Shown here: positions 46,051-58,248 of the stretch, in pieces | Numbering within the stretch: position 1 is the first letter of the stretch | How the letters are laid out: each line of letters opens with the position of its first letter | NCBI GenBank assembly: GCA_000320605.2 | Contig: KB445799.1 | Coordinates: forward strand, 915,234-979,233 | Length of the DNA stretch: 64,000 bases | Origin: Gelatoporia subvermispora B | Taxonomy: Eukaryota > Basidiomycota > Agaricomycetes > Polyporales > Gelatoporiaceae | Reading direction: 5' to 3' | Made by a program: the position numbers and the translations under genes | Notes under the pieces: generated by a model | Databases searched by the model: none | Seen by the model: only the letters and a program-made list of their open reading frames with translations | Told to the model about the DNA's origin: nothing

Positions 46051-48675
46051 TCACGGAAGTTGTACGCGTGGCGATTGACATGTTGTCCTCAGGCACAAAC
46101 CTGCAGGTTCAGGCACCCCTTGAGATGGCTGCGAACCTTGTATGGACGAGGGTGAGGCACCATCAGCTTGAACGGCTTGAGACGAGGGGCCATCGAGTCG
46201 TTGCTTGATCTCCCGGGGTGCAAGCCGATCCAAGTATATAGACTGACGCGTCTCAGCACGCGAAGCACCATGGATGTCGGCTGGCGCGCTCTGAAGTGCG
46301 CTATTTGTAGAGCCCTCAGATGTGGCTAGAGTGGCCGGGATTGCTGTGACCGTAGACACAAGCGACTGCTGGGAAATAGAAGGTGTGCGGGAGGCGGTCG
46401 CGTCGAGGGCGCGTTGCGACTGCGACGCAGAGGAATAGCGAGGGATTCGGCCCATCGGCCATCGGGTGCTCGTCGACTTGTAAGATGCAGCTGGAGGATT
46501 GGCACTCTGCGTGGAGGTGGCAGGACATGCACTAGCTTCCGGGCGCTGAGGCGGCTGGATTGAAGGGGACGCTTGATCTGTAGTGCTTTTGGACTTGTTC
46601 GAGGGCACCTGTGTGCTCCTGGTCGCTGGAACGGTACATTTCTCCTTGCCCGCTGCCGATCGAATTGGTGCATCGGCATCCTTGGCCAATCTTCTCTTCT
46701 TCGATCGTGATGTAGTCGACGCAGCAGGCGAGACTTCCGCCGCTAGTGTCTGTGAGCCTTCGACTGCTTCTGGCCTCTTTCTCTTCTGGGCCTGGATTTC
46801 ATCGCTTGAATGGGCTTTACATGACCAGAGTTCAGAGACGAAAGACATACCTTTGACATTTTCTCGGTGGGTTCCGAAGGGGCTACCACCACATCCGGGA
46901 ACATCTCCCGAATGACTAACAAAGCGGGTCTTTCCTCGCTGGCATCTACTGGATAGCGCGACGATCGCATGGTTTTCGTGACAAATGTGATCATGAGTTC
47001 TCCCTTCTTCTCGTCTGAATCGCCTTTGGTGCGAAAATTCGCAACCTTCGTCCTCATCTGGGCGATAGCTGATGAAAGCTGCTCGAGCGACAGCGACGAG
47101 CGATGCAGATAAATCAGGATGTCGATCATGCTCAATTCCTTCGCGCCGATGCGTTTGTTCAATGGCCTGTTGTACCGCTCGTCCCGTACGAGGACGCCGG
47201 GTATGCGGAAAATCTCGTGCAAGCGTGCAGAAAGCTCAGGTGGCACCGGCGTTTTCGACTGCAGCCATTCTGTGAGGGGCGGATTCTTCGGGAACTTAGG
47301 CAGCTCGCGGGACTTTGTACGGGCATGGTGTGTGAGTAGCCAGACCATTCGTGCGAGATTCTCAAAATCTTGATTCCGCGTATGCGCGCGAGGTAGGTGT
47401 TGACCGTAGTCGTTGTCCAAGTACTGAGACTGGAGAGCTCTCACTGACGTTGTCCATGAACCAACAAATGCACGCATCCGCTCTGTTGGAACGATAAGAA
47501 GAAACATGCAAGATAGCAATAAGGATGGCCTGACCTGCACCGGTTAAGGGAACACCATTCTGGACTCGCTGGGAGGATGTCAGCGAGAATGTAGTTCTGA
47601 ACAGCACGTATACCTACCTGGAAAATCTCTCTCTCTGTATCCTCCGTGAAAGTCGGAACATCCCAATACTCCACAAAACTGAATTGCTTCGCGAGAAACT
47701 CCTCTCTAATATTCTCGGGTAATTCGTATTTTCGAGAGCCTTTGTCCACTCTAAAATAGTACTTCCTTCCGGTTGCTCTGATCTGCATAAGCGAAGTGCA
47801 CGACGCGTTGGTATTCAGATGGCTCACGGATCTCTGTCTATTGATATGCAATAAGTGACCGTGCCAGGCTGGTCAAGGGCGCTTGAGACTTACGACATAT
47901 GTTGCATCAATTTCGCATAGAGAGCATACATTATCAATGAGTACGCGTATATGCAGTTAGTGGCTCAGGTCTCACCTCGCCTTGAACGAATCTACGAAAG
48001 TCACTCAGTATTGTCAACCATGAGTACGGAGTAGTATACCTTGACATTGACGTCAATTGTTGTTTACCATCGATGCACGTACGGATCTTGTGTCCGTCCT
48101 CCCTGTGCCTCCCAGCTATGCTTGAATGGCATGTCAAATCGTGTGATATAGACGAAAAGTTGCTGCTAACCGACGATCAAAGCTAGGATAGGGAAATTCT
48201 GGAGTATGACATCGATAAGCCCAGATTGCTTTGCGTCACTTCAGACGACATCTGCAATGAATTGACTAGTGAGCAAATTTAGTTACATATGCTTCTCTAC
48301 GGCTGCGCACTGCGCTGGTATTCGGGATCAAGATCGATGAGCCCTCGTTTAAACTGAGCTGTAGGCGGTCAAGGTTTCAGTACGCGAGTAGATTGAATAC
48401 ATATGAGCATGTACAACAAAGCCAGTCAATCGAGTATGTGCCAATCTTGGGCTCCTTCAAACATCCAGCGATCTAACTAGAAGTTAGAGTAGCTCCCAAC
48501 GCGTCCAGGACTTACAGACCTTATACCCGGGCTTTGTCTGCTTAGCCCGCTTCGTCGCCGGCACCGACGCCGTAGCGGCCGGTTTGCGTGCAACGGACGC
48601 GGGAGGGTGATAGTCGGCATCGTCTTCGGATTCAGATGAAGCCGAAGACTGGTTATACTCGTCATCGCTGTCCAT
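46051..48675 (-). pseudogene. DUF262 (GmrSD N-terminal-like) protein gene, interrupted by a stop at a conserved Trp
   Basis: Minus strand. The acidic N-terminus starts at 48675 (MDSDDEYNQSSASS). Domain blocks follow in order across short introns: QFKRGLIDLDPEYQR (near 48330), KQSGLIDVILQNF (near 48215), IRTCIDGKQQLTSM (near 48080), FVQGE, GRKYYFRVDKGSRKYELP, VEYWDVPTFTEDTEREIFQ and RVQNGVPLTG. The DGKQ..TS core is the DUF262 signature seen in type IV restriction GmrS and in many fungal proteins of unknown role. The C-terminal 250 residues are Ser/Pro/Thr-rich and probably disordered. In the segment right after YQR, where the family has VVW, this copy reads VV then TGA (48241-48243), and the frame is good on both sides. 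Unless the exon is bypassed or the base is an error, the gene is a recent pseudogene. Confidence 0.6.
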
Positions 48676-49418
48676 AATCGAAGATGAGACCCAGTGTCAA
48701 GTTTGATTGATTGCGGGGAAAGAGAACGAAGGACGCGACGTGATGCAAATCTCGTGTTTTGAGCGCGATACGCTCTACCTGCATGGCTGTGCGGTATCAG
48801 GCCGAAGGCGCATGCCCATGACTCATCAGATCCAGACCTCCTCCGTGTACTGCAGCAGACTAACACTAATATGGAATGATGCTGCGCCACTGTACTCAGG
48901 CCACAGTCCGGTCGTCGGTCGACATTCACGGAACAACCGAGAAGACAGGCTGGGCGGCTATCTAAGACATTCTTTCATATTCGAATGTATTCTGCAAACG
49001 ATTCATTCAGATCTCACTCGGCATTTCTCGAGCAAAGAACAATACCTGTGCACCCCGCTGCTGGCATTTCACGTGTACGGTGTCAGACTCCTGGAAGAAC
49101 GGCCACAATGCACCTCAGTTGGATGAACCGATTCAATGGGTGAAACAGTTGACGTGGATACGATGTGTCTTCAGAGTTCGTCGCCACCAAAAGATAGGAG
49201 TTCAACAACAAATGCCAGCTTTCGGAAGCGCTGAGGAAACGAGGAAACGAGGTTACATAAGCCGGCTACGCTACACAAAAGGATGTTAGAGGCCGCGTGT
49301 GCCATCACGTGCTTTGGACCCTCACTTGAGAAGACCAATGTAATGAGTGAAAGTCTAAAGACGTACAGGCTACGGCAAATGAAGTACAGGAAGCATGCAA
49401 ATCATGCTCCTAGCATTC
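48676..49418. other. Intergenic region
   Basis: Upstream of the DUF262 gene and downstream of DUF4246 copy 1. Only short unsupported ORFs are present. Confidence 0.45.
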
Positions 49419-51303
49419 CTAGTGTTCGCACATATTAAACTCTAACTCGAAGATCTTGTCCGTATGCGTCACCACGAAGTGCGCACGTTCCTTCATGAGC
49501 GCCGCCCTCTCCTCCTTCGCCTCCTCAAGAGTTACTGTTCCCTCAATGATCTTCTCTCTAATCATATCGTGTAGCTCGAATGGTAAATTCATCATACGCT
49601 CGTTTTCCGCGATCGCGTCGTCGCACCACTCGCGCTGTTGCGGCGGTACTTGCACGGTTGTGGACAAGATGTGCTGGCTTGGGTCGACCACGAAAAAACA
49701 GAGGATCTTGCGCACGCCAGGCTTCGTAGGATCCACCAGCTGGAACGGCGCGACGCGGTGCTGGTATATGTTCGGGAATGCAAGGCACAGGTCTTCCTTC
49801 GTCACGACCGGCCCGAGGGGCTGGTTCATCGGCCCGCCGCTGCCCTCGATCCCGTATACAACGCGGAACCCACGAAAGTCGTCCTCCTCATGCGGAAGCT
49901 CGGTGATATCATCTACCGCTGTGCGAAATGCAAGCCGGCTCTCCGAGATGTTCTCCGACGCGTAGTAGTAGATTCCCGTCGCGACGATGCACTCGTTGCG
50001 CATGCCTTCGACATGCCACGACCCGCCAGCATATGCGGGTTTCTCCGGCGTGAGCATAATATTCGCGAGCTTGACGATTACTTGGATTGTCCGACCTCTG
50101 AAGCTGATCGCTCTGTCCTGTGGCCTTTGACGAGAAGGGGGGGTGAAAGGAGCGGGCTCCGGGACCGTCGGCCACTGGTACTTGTTGGACCATTCCTTGT
50201 ACACCCCGTCGTATTCCGACATCTTGCCCGCAACCATGTACTCCACATAGTCTGGCTCAGTGCTCCGGTCGATGCCGTCGTACCAGGTCTCCGGGTCGGG
50301 CACAATAGCGGCAGGGGACGGATTCACGACGTCGGTCAGGACACGCTCCCATAAAGGGACGAATCGCCCGATGATAGCCACAACGGCCTTGTACAGCGCA
50401 GCATGTCTCGTTGGGTGCATATTGTTGATATAACCGAGCGGGTGAACGTTCCCATTATTCGAGACTTTGAAGTCGGTGGGGAGCCATTGGTGCTGCAGAG
50501 AAGCGAGCTCGGGATAATAGTCGCCACGGAGATTAGGTCGCGATGCGAGGTATTGCTCTACAGTTGGAACGGATTCCTGACCTGTAGTCGGGTCTGAGAT
50601 GGGAGACTTGCCGATCCTGAAGCAGTAGAGTGATGGGTGCACGAGGTCGAGTACCTGCTCGTTCGAACCCGGATGCCAGTCTTTCTCCTCCTCAGGCCTG
50701 TCCTCAAGCAGCGAGACTGCATCGATTAGCTGGTCTTTCAACTCGGCCGGGATCAGAGCATTTGAGCGATATACATTGCGAATACCGGTCATCTAGTAAA
50801 GTAATCAGAAGATCTGCCACAAGCGACGAAGATAATAATCCACACACCTCTATCCCCGTCTCCGGATCTCGCTCGCTCGCAGCCCACCTCAGAAACCCAA
50901 ACACCCAATCAAGTTGTGCATCAGTAACTCGATCTCGGGGCCAGTGCTTGATGTATGCGGAGACGTCCTCGTCGTACATGTCATACACGCCAACGTCATG
51001 TTCGTCCCTCTTCGTCTCCCAAAGCCTCTCGACGAGCACCGCGTCCTGTTCCTTAAGCTCCTGTCTCCATGTACCAATGACGACCTCATCGAAGACTTTC
51101 TCGTACCAGCGTGGCTTCTCCGTGATGTCCGCTACGAATCTATGCATGCGCCGCTCCACGAGGGTGGCAGCATTGATTTCGCTGAATACAAACGGGGAGG
51201 GGATGTGCGGCAGGGATGCCCAGTCATTATTCAGAGCAGCAGGGAACATGGGTGGGTTCACGAGTGGGAAGACGAAGATGCCTAGATGCAATGATCGTAG
51301 CAC
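49419..51303 (-). CDS. DUF4246 protein, copy 1
   Basis: Exon 2 (49419-50792) and exon 1 (ending at 50848) are joined by a 55-bp phase-0 intron. From the Met at 51249 the product is 591 aa; an in-frame Met at 51303 would add 18 residues, so the start is ambiguous. Conserved blocks include LVERRMHRFVADITEKPRWYEKVFDE, WHPGSNEQVLDLVHPSLYC, GYINNMHPTRHAALY, YAGGSWHVEGMRNE, YYYASENISESRLAFR, NIYQHRVAPFQL and GVRKILCFFVVDP. The HVEG...QHRV...RKI layout resembles a metal-binding HxE...H plus basic residue pattern of 2-oxoglutarate/Fe(II) oxygenases; this is my inference, since the family is officially of unknown function. Tandem with copy 2. Confidence 0.85.
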
Positions 51304-52246
51304 GTCTCGGCCTCATCACACGATAGATGTGAACTTGATCTTGACTTGTTGGATAGATCCATGGCAGCGGTGTCAATAAGAGAGCAAATAGATAGCAAGT
51401 AATCACAGATGGTCAATCCTGGAGGCGTGAAGCTTGACGACAGCAGAATCAGCGATGGTCGCTTGCCAAGCAGGTCTGCAAGGCAACGGCGCCCAATTTA
51501 TGGCGAAATGTATATGCCTAACGTAAGTCTCCCTAGTGTATGTTCTCAAAGTTGTCCTTCTCCGATTCTGTCTCCGCAATCATTTCATATGTTCATATCC
51601 TATGGTTATACACAGGTAGCATGTACCTAGCCGGTCAGAAGTTCCTGTAGTACGGTCTTTGCCTTTGCGCGGAGCGCGTACAATTGCGAAAGAGTACTTG
51701 GATCATATATTCCCTCAAGGCAACAGAGATGGGAAGGCCAGCCGGCCAGACCTGCATATATCCAATTAAAAAGGACTCTAGAGGCTGAGGGATGTATATC
51801 GAAAGAAAGGAATCCGTAGAAATCATCAAGAAACTGATCTAATACGAGTACGAGAAATCGAGGGACAAAAAAGTTATCTCACAAGGGACACAGATCGGAA
51901 TACCTACATAAGAAGTCAATTGGTACCCATTGTATCCTCTGCTTGTCTACTGTCTAGCCCGACCTGACAGGACGTGTACTTGTTGCCAGGGGCCGTGATC
52001 ACAGGGGCAGAGATACATGTAGACATTCGCGCAAGTCACCGAGACGCACGATACCCCAAAGCAAAAGCCTCGTATCGCAGAAAAACGACAGCTTCCTTTT
52101 GGTCCACAAGTCCACAATAAGATAATGGATTGAGTTCTTGAGTGCATACGACAAGGTACGAGGTAAATTAGATGCGGGAAGGGAGCCAGAGCAGCAGCCT
52201 TTCAGCCGAAGGAACGCATTGCGAACTGAATATTCGAGCAGGTACG
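51304..52246. other. Intergenic region between the tandem DUF4246 genes
   Basis: About 0.9 kb, AT-richer than the genes, with no recognised feature. Confidence 0.45.
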
Positions 52247-54121
52247 CTAGTGCTCGCACATGTTGAACTCCATCTCGAAGATCTCCTCGTTATGCGTCAT
52301 GACGAAATTTGCGCGCTCCGACATCAGCTCAGCTCGCTCCTCCCTTGCCTCGTCGAGCGTGATCGTACCCTCGACAGCATCGCTTCTGATTATATCGTAC
52401 AATTCGACCGGAATGGTCTGCATGCGCGTGTTCCCCGCAATCTCCTCGTCGCACCAATCGCGCTGCTGCGGGGGCACATCGGTCGTCGACAGAATGCGCT
52501 GCGTGGGATCCACGAGGAAGAAGCACAGGATCTTCCGCACGCCGGGCTTAGTCGGGTCCGCCAGCTGGAACGGCGCGACGCGGTGCTGGTATATGTTCGG
52601 AAATGCGAGGCACAGGTCCTCCTTCGTGACGACTGACCCGAGCAGCTGATTCAAGGGCCCGCCGCTGCCCTCGATCCCAAAAGCGACACGGAACCCGCGG
52701 AAGTCGCTTTGATCGTACCTGATCTCATCGCTGTCACCCGTGCCGTCTCCGACTGCAGCGCGGAACGCAAGGCGGCTCTCCGAGATGTTCTCCGAGGCGT
52801 AGTAGTAAATGCCTGTGGCCGCAATCCGCTCGTTGCACATGCCCTCGACGTGCCACGAGCCGCCGGGGTATGCGGGTTTGTCTGGCGTGAGCACGATGTT
52901 CGCAAGCTTGACGATCACCTGGAGCGTCCGCCCCTTGAGACTGATCGTCTTGCGGCCCTCGAGAGAAGGGGGCGTAAACGGCGTGGGCTCGGGAATCTTT
53001 GGCCAGTGGTACTTATTGTGCCATTCATCGTATGCTTTGTTGTACTCCTGCACCTTGTTCGCATCACGGTATGTTGCGTAATCCGGCTCAAGCTCCTCGA
53101 TGCCATCGTACCACGAGAACACGTCGACAGGGATGGCGAGCGGTGGATCCGGGCTGAGCACATCGTTCAAGACGCGCTCCCACAGAGGTATGAATCGCTG
53201 TATGACAGGGACGACGGCCTTATACAGCGCCGCGTGCCGCGTCGGGTGCATATTGTTGATGTACCCCAATGGGCTCACGCTGCCATCTTGCGAGACACGG
53301 AAATCGGTCGGGAGCCACTGGTGCTGGTGCGAGGTGAAGGTGGGGTTGGAGATATCGGGGAGGTCGATGCGCTGTTCTAGGTACTCCTCGGTAGTGAGCG
53401 TATATTCTCTGCCCGTCTTCGGGTCCTTGGTAAGAGATTTGCCGATGTAGAAGCAAAAGAGGGATGGATGCACGAGGTCGAGTACCTGCTCGTTCGAGCC
53501 CGGATGCCAATCCATCTCTCCAGGAGGGACATTCTCAAGCACAGACACCGCATTGATGAGCTGAGCTTTGAGTTCCGCAGGTATAAGCTCTTTCGAATGG
53601 TGAATCTTGTCAATCCCGGTTGCCTGATGAAAGATTGGGTGAGTATAATACAGAAGCTAGATCAATGCACCGCGTACCTCGATTCCGGTCTCAATGTCGT
53701 GCTCGCCGGCAGCCCATCGCAAGAACGCAAATACCCAGTCAAGCTGGATATCAGTGACTCTATCTCGGGGCCAAAGCTTGACGCCCCTGGATACCTGCTC
53801 GTCGTCCCGCTCATGCTCGTCCACGTCATACTCGCCCACGTCATACTCGTCTCTCTTGGACTCCCAGAGTGTTTTCACTAGCGCGTCGTCCTGCTCCTTG
53901 AACTCCTGTCTCCACTTGCCAACTATGGCCTCATCGAAGACCTTCTCGTGCCAGCGCGGCTTCTCCGTGATCTCCGTCACGAATTTCCGCATGCGTCGCT
54001 CGACAAGCGTGACGAAGTCATTCTTGATGAATTCGAATGGAGATGGAAATTCGAGGTCTTCCTGAAGCTCAGGCTGGGGAGGGCGTGGCGTCTGATTGTC
54101 GACGGGGGCGTTGTCGGTCAT
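52247..54121 (-). CDS. DUF4246 protein, copy 2
   Basis: Exons 53678-54121 and 52247-53623 around a 54-bp phase-0 intron give 606 aa. It aligns end to end with copy 1: LVERRMRKFVTEITEKPRWHEK, WPRDRVTDIQLDWVFAFLRWAA, WHPGSNEQVLDLVHPSLFC, GYINNMHPTRHAALY, YPGGSWHVEGMCNE, NIYQHRVAPFQL and GVRKILCFFLVDP. The same intron position and the shared C-terminus EFNMCEH show a fairly recent tandem duplication. The putative metal-binding HVE and second His are kept. Function unknown. Confidence 0.87.
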
Positions 54122-54711
54122 CGGTGTGTGCGTCTAAGAGTGAGACCGGTTTCCGGAGGAGTGAAGGCGGATGACTTTGTCAAGCATCAAGTATCATAAC
54201 GCGCAATTTATGCTCGTTTCAGTCCAGCCATGATCACTGCACGCGCATACCTCGTCGCATGCCAGCGATGAGGGGGCCAGCGGAGTCGACCTGACTCGTT
54301 GGGTGCGCGCGCATCACAAGCGCGAACAGCGAAAAGGGTTACAACGTCGGCCCCGACGGCGGTAGAGTCAGACAGTGTGCTGTGCCCTGCCTGGGCAGGC
54401 ACGGCGAGTGACGGCAACTTTACGCGGGCGCGCCCGATCGGCGGCATGGCGGGCGGCGGCAGCCTAAACAGGCAAGGGCGGGGATCACGTGCAATCGGCC
54501 AGCTTCGAATAATATCTAGTAATGATCTCGTTCATGGTATGGGAACGCCGACACGTATATATGTATACACGAGTCATGGTGCAGCGACACAAGACAGAAA
54601 CGTGTAGGCTGTGGATGTGTGCACGGACAAGCATGTTGAATCCAGCGCTGAGGGACAGCGATGTGATGGTCGTGCTCGTAACTCAAATGCTATTGCAGTG
54701 GGTACCTAGAT
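54122..54711. other. Intergenic region between DUF4246 copy 2 and HET gene
   Basis: About 590 bp serving as the DUF4246 copy 2 promoter and HET gene 3' flank. Nothing else is seen. Confidence 0.45.
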
Positions 54712-56686
54712 CTATGACTCGAGTGCGTCCCAGAAGCGGTCATCGGGTATGATGACTGTTCTACCGACCATGTGATGCGCACCTGTATCCTTGCGCACGG
54801 CCAACAGAAATCCCTGCACCTGAGACGTAGCTGTGCACACCAGCGTGCTGTTCTCTGGCGTAGCCATGCGTCGTGCGCCCTGATTGACCAGCGCGAGCAA
54901 CCTTCCAAATTTTGTAGGGACTGAAACAAGATCAGCTGCCTCCAGGACGATGTCTGCGGTGCGCAGCGTCGTCCCGCACAAGAGGCAGACGAGAAAGCGT
55001 CTCAGCTCCCGAGCGAATGTCTCGTCTGGGATATGTTGTACGCGCTCGAAGGTGAGGACGCCCGTGGTCCGGAGCTCCATCTTCCGGAACTTGGCGTCTG
55101 TGAGGTGTCTCGCTACCGCAGTAGGGACGAGCTCCTGGACGAAATACAGGTGGAGTAGTCCCTCGTCCGTCTGCACGTTCGCTCGGGCTATGCCCGTGCA
55201 TGGACCTGCAGGATGCACGTAAGCCATGTGCCTGATTGTATCCACTGTTGTCTCCCAAAGCGTCCTGAGCTCCGCGAAACCCTCTTTTGTGCACGGGGCA
55301 TCCTCGAAGGAAATGTTGGAAGCAAGGTTGAAGAACTTCGCGGCAGCCTCTGGTTTAGGCTCGTCCGCGAAGTATCCCATGAGCCCATCAAGAGCCTCAC
55401 TGATATTCGCTGGCTTCTCTGGGAGCCAGGGCTGAGCGCTCTCTTTAGAAGAGGTCTCAGCGATCATGCCTCGCGGGATTTTCGGCGTGAGGTAGAACCG
55501 CCGCTGGTTCGCGACTTGGCCGAGTGCATCCTTGAGCAGTGCGTCGAACTTCATCTTGCGGGCATCTGGGGGAACACGATAGCCAGCGATGTCAGGGAAT
55601 ATGGCAAGAACGTAGTCTCGTTCTTTTGTCGTGACGCGTCCGCTTCTCCAAGCTTCAGAGAGAGGAGAATAGCTATAATGGGGTCCAACGGCGCCTCCGT
55701 AGTCTGCGATACGCAAATGATGTCGGTATACAAGGTCGAGGTACAGCTGAAATCGCACATCGTCATCCGAAGTAAAGGTGAGCCACAGTATTCAGTTTTA
55801 TGAACATACTACAACACATACCTGCCATACTCATTCCATGGTACGCAAGCTTATCGTCCAGGAAGAATGAGACTGCATTCCGTTTCTCCATCACACCTCC
55901 TTCTGCCGTCCAGGCCTGTCTGGCCGTATTTACCCTGAGGGGTTGAAGGCGTTGACAAGCGACGCGGTTGAGCGTGATAACATCGATGGTCATCCCGTAG
56001 AGGCCTTCCTGGCGGGTCCAGAGTCGTTCAAACCAAGGGTCACAAAACAGCATGCTGGAGCACCGGCGCGCGTGCCTGAGCTCTTCCTCTTTATACAGTT
56101 CCACATCGGTCGTCGGCTCTGCCGCCACCCGGGCAGCGGTAGCTTGCCATGCCTCGCATACGGGTGACTCTATCAGGACCTTGACGCACCGGCTGGAGCG
56201 ATACACGGCTGGGATGGCCATAAGCTGCTCCGCGATACTGATTGTCGCGTCGGGGCGCTGGTCGATGCAGAGGAGATCCATCCAGAACCAGTTTTCCCCG
56301 CAGACATCCGGCCGGTTGAGGATGGACAGGATGTCCTTCTTCCCTGGGCTAAGCTGGACGGGATCTGCGATCCCCGCGACGTGTGTGGGCTGGATGGTCT
56401 CCGGGGTACCCCAGACATGGGAGATGGCGATGTAGTCATCACTTGTGGTTGCTGAGGGCTTGCGTTCGACGAAGAGAGTACCTTCGTGGCTCTTGCTGAC
56501 GCGAATGAGGTAGATGTCCATTGGACTCAATCGAATTGCAGAGTCCAGCAAGACTGACTTGAACAGACGCAAGTAGATTGTAATCTGCACAGCATCGCAC
56601 TTCACTAGAGACGGTCCATCGGTCCTGAAGTCCGCGAACTGACGACAGAAAGGGAAGATGATTTCTTTGGACATACGCGCGTTCAA
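54712..56686 (-). CDS. HET-domain (heterokaryon-incompatibility-like) protein
   Basis: The N-terminal half (from Met 56686) carries the HET motifs in order: YIAISHVWG, WFWMDLLCIDQ, AIPAVYRSSRCVKVLI and DPWFERLWTRQEG. The C-terminal half (frame ending at 54712) begins around YGGAVGPHYSYSPLSEAW and contains TTKERDYVLAIFPDIAGY, the RD-x-x-x-A pattern seen after HET domains, then about 300 residues unique to the family. The intron between the halves starts at GTATGTG near 55830; the frame works if it ends at the CAG before ACTACGG (near 55710), while the nearer CAG shifts frame. HET proteins mediate non-self recognition and cell death in fungi. The gene starts a few bases past a truncated DUF4246 relic. 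Confidence 0.78.
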
Positions 56687-56689
56687 AAC

Positions 56690-57375
56690 GCTGCGTGCTG
56701 CTCGAGATATTGCCCGACAGTGGGTATGTGTGGTCTGCTAGTGTCTGCATCCTTGATCAAAGACTTGTCAATGCGGAAGCAGAAGAGCGACGGGTGAACA
56801 AGGTCGAGCACTTGCTCGTTCGATCCCGGACGACAGTCTTTCTCTTCCTCAGGCACATCCTCGAGAATCGCGACAACATTGATGAGCTGCGACTTTACTT
56901 GAGTATCGATCAGACTTTATGAATCCCAGTCGCCTGCAAGCAAGCCCTATCAGGCAGCGAGAATGGAAGACGAGAGAAACTTCATGCACCTCAATGCCAG
57001 TCACCACATCGCGCTCGTGAGCAGCCCATGTAAGGAAATCAAACACCCAATCAAGTTGGGCATTGGAGACCCTATCGCGAGGTCATTGTTTCACCCCGCC
57101 GTAGACCTCCTCGCCGCCGCCGCCGTCTCCCACAACTTCCTCACGAGCGCGTCGTCCTGGTCCCTTAACTCTTGCCTCTACTTGCCCACGATATTGCCAA
57201 CAAATACCTTCTCGTACCAGTGCGGCTTCTCGGTGACTTCTGCAATGGACCTGCACATGCGTCGTTCGATGAGTATGACGAAGTCATGCTTGATGAAGTC
57301 AAACGGGGAAGGGAACTTGATGTCTTGCTGAGAGGATGAGGAGAGGTCGCCAGCTCGCGAGCTCACGTCAGACAT
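56690..57375 (-). pseudogene. Truncated DUF4246 copy 3 (relic)
   Basis: Minus-strand relic aligning to the first 200 or so residues of the intact DUF4246 genes: FPSPFDFIKHDFVILIERRM, ITEKP-like EVTEKPHWYEKVF, QLDWVFDFLTWAAHERD and PGSNEQVLDLVHPSLFCF, ending near PTVGQYLEQH. It has nonsense codons at two positions that are Trp in copy 2 (TAG at 57178-57180 and TGA at 57083-57085), and a third break soon after the intron. The whole C-terminal two-thirds is missing; sequence similarity stops where the HET gene begins. Confidence 0.8.
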
Positions 57376-58248
57376 GTCAAGCGACGGATGCGTTTGGGTA
57401 TATGCAACAGGAGCCTCAATCGCTGTCTTTAGAGAACTGAAAGCACTTCTCCTTTGCCGCCAACTTGTAGAGCAACTCATGCACGCCTTCGGGGACGCCG
57501 GAAGTACCAAATGACTTGGGAATCACCAGGTCGTTGCCGACCTCCAGGATTCCACGTCGATTTTGACTCCGTGGACGAGTAGTAAACCACAATCTGGAAC
57601 CGACGAGCACATCCAAAATGAGGAAAAGTCACGTCCCAGCATATGATGCAAGTTGAGCGAGGTTGACCGCGAGCACGCCGGAGCAAGCAAGCCATATGCG
57701 ACAGCCAATCGAAATCCATCATCTACTTAAGCGGCATGCATCACGCTGACTGTGCCCACCAGCGTTTGCCTTGTTCACCACGGATGTCGACATTGGCGCA
57801 GGACATCCCCATCGACACGCCCAACTACAGTCCCCGAACGCCGTGGGTATCGTATCAAGGGAGGCCGCTACCCCACTGCAAAATATGCAGTGCGCAGGGT
57901 TGTCTCACATGAAGAGTAGACAGTACCTCCCATACACGCTCTACTCGACTCGGCCTCTCCAATGCAGCAAGATGCGAGCTTCGTCCATTGTTACGGCAAG
58001 ACATGCGGTTCTCAGTAGTATATCTACAAGCGCCGCAGGAGACTTCGCGAAGCCGTGAGCCAGGAATCAAGAACCTCGTCCGCCCAGGTGCAGGAGCGCT
58101 GAAGGGTCGTTGAGGTTTGAACCTTGATCGGGCATCCCTGCCTCTCCCCGCCAAGGGGCGTGGCTCAGCTATAAAACGAATTGGGATCCAGGCTTCGCAG
58201 CTCGGTGACTCCCTCAGAGCCGATTCTCAGCACCGCATCAATAACGGG
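57376..58248. other. Intergenic region
   Basis: Upstream side of the DUF4246 relic and of the plus-strand F-box gene. Only the TATA box of the latter is recognised. Confidence 0.45.
58170..58176 (+). promoter_or_regulatory. TATA box of F-box/LRR gene
   Basis: TATAAAA lies 79 bp before the ATG at 58249, with a GC-rich ggggcgtgg box just upstream. Confidence 0.5.

Noticed and set aside
55711..55830. Frameshift between the two halves of the HET gene
   Set aside because: The nearest acceptor shifts the frame, but an acceptor about 40 bp further restores it, so a frameshift is not required.
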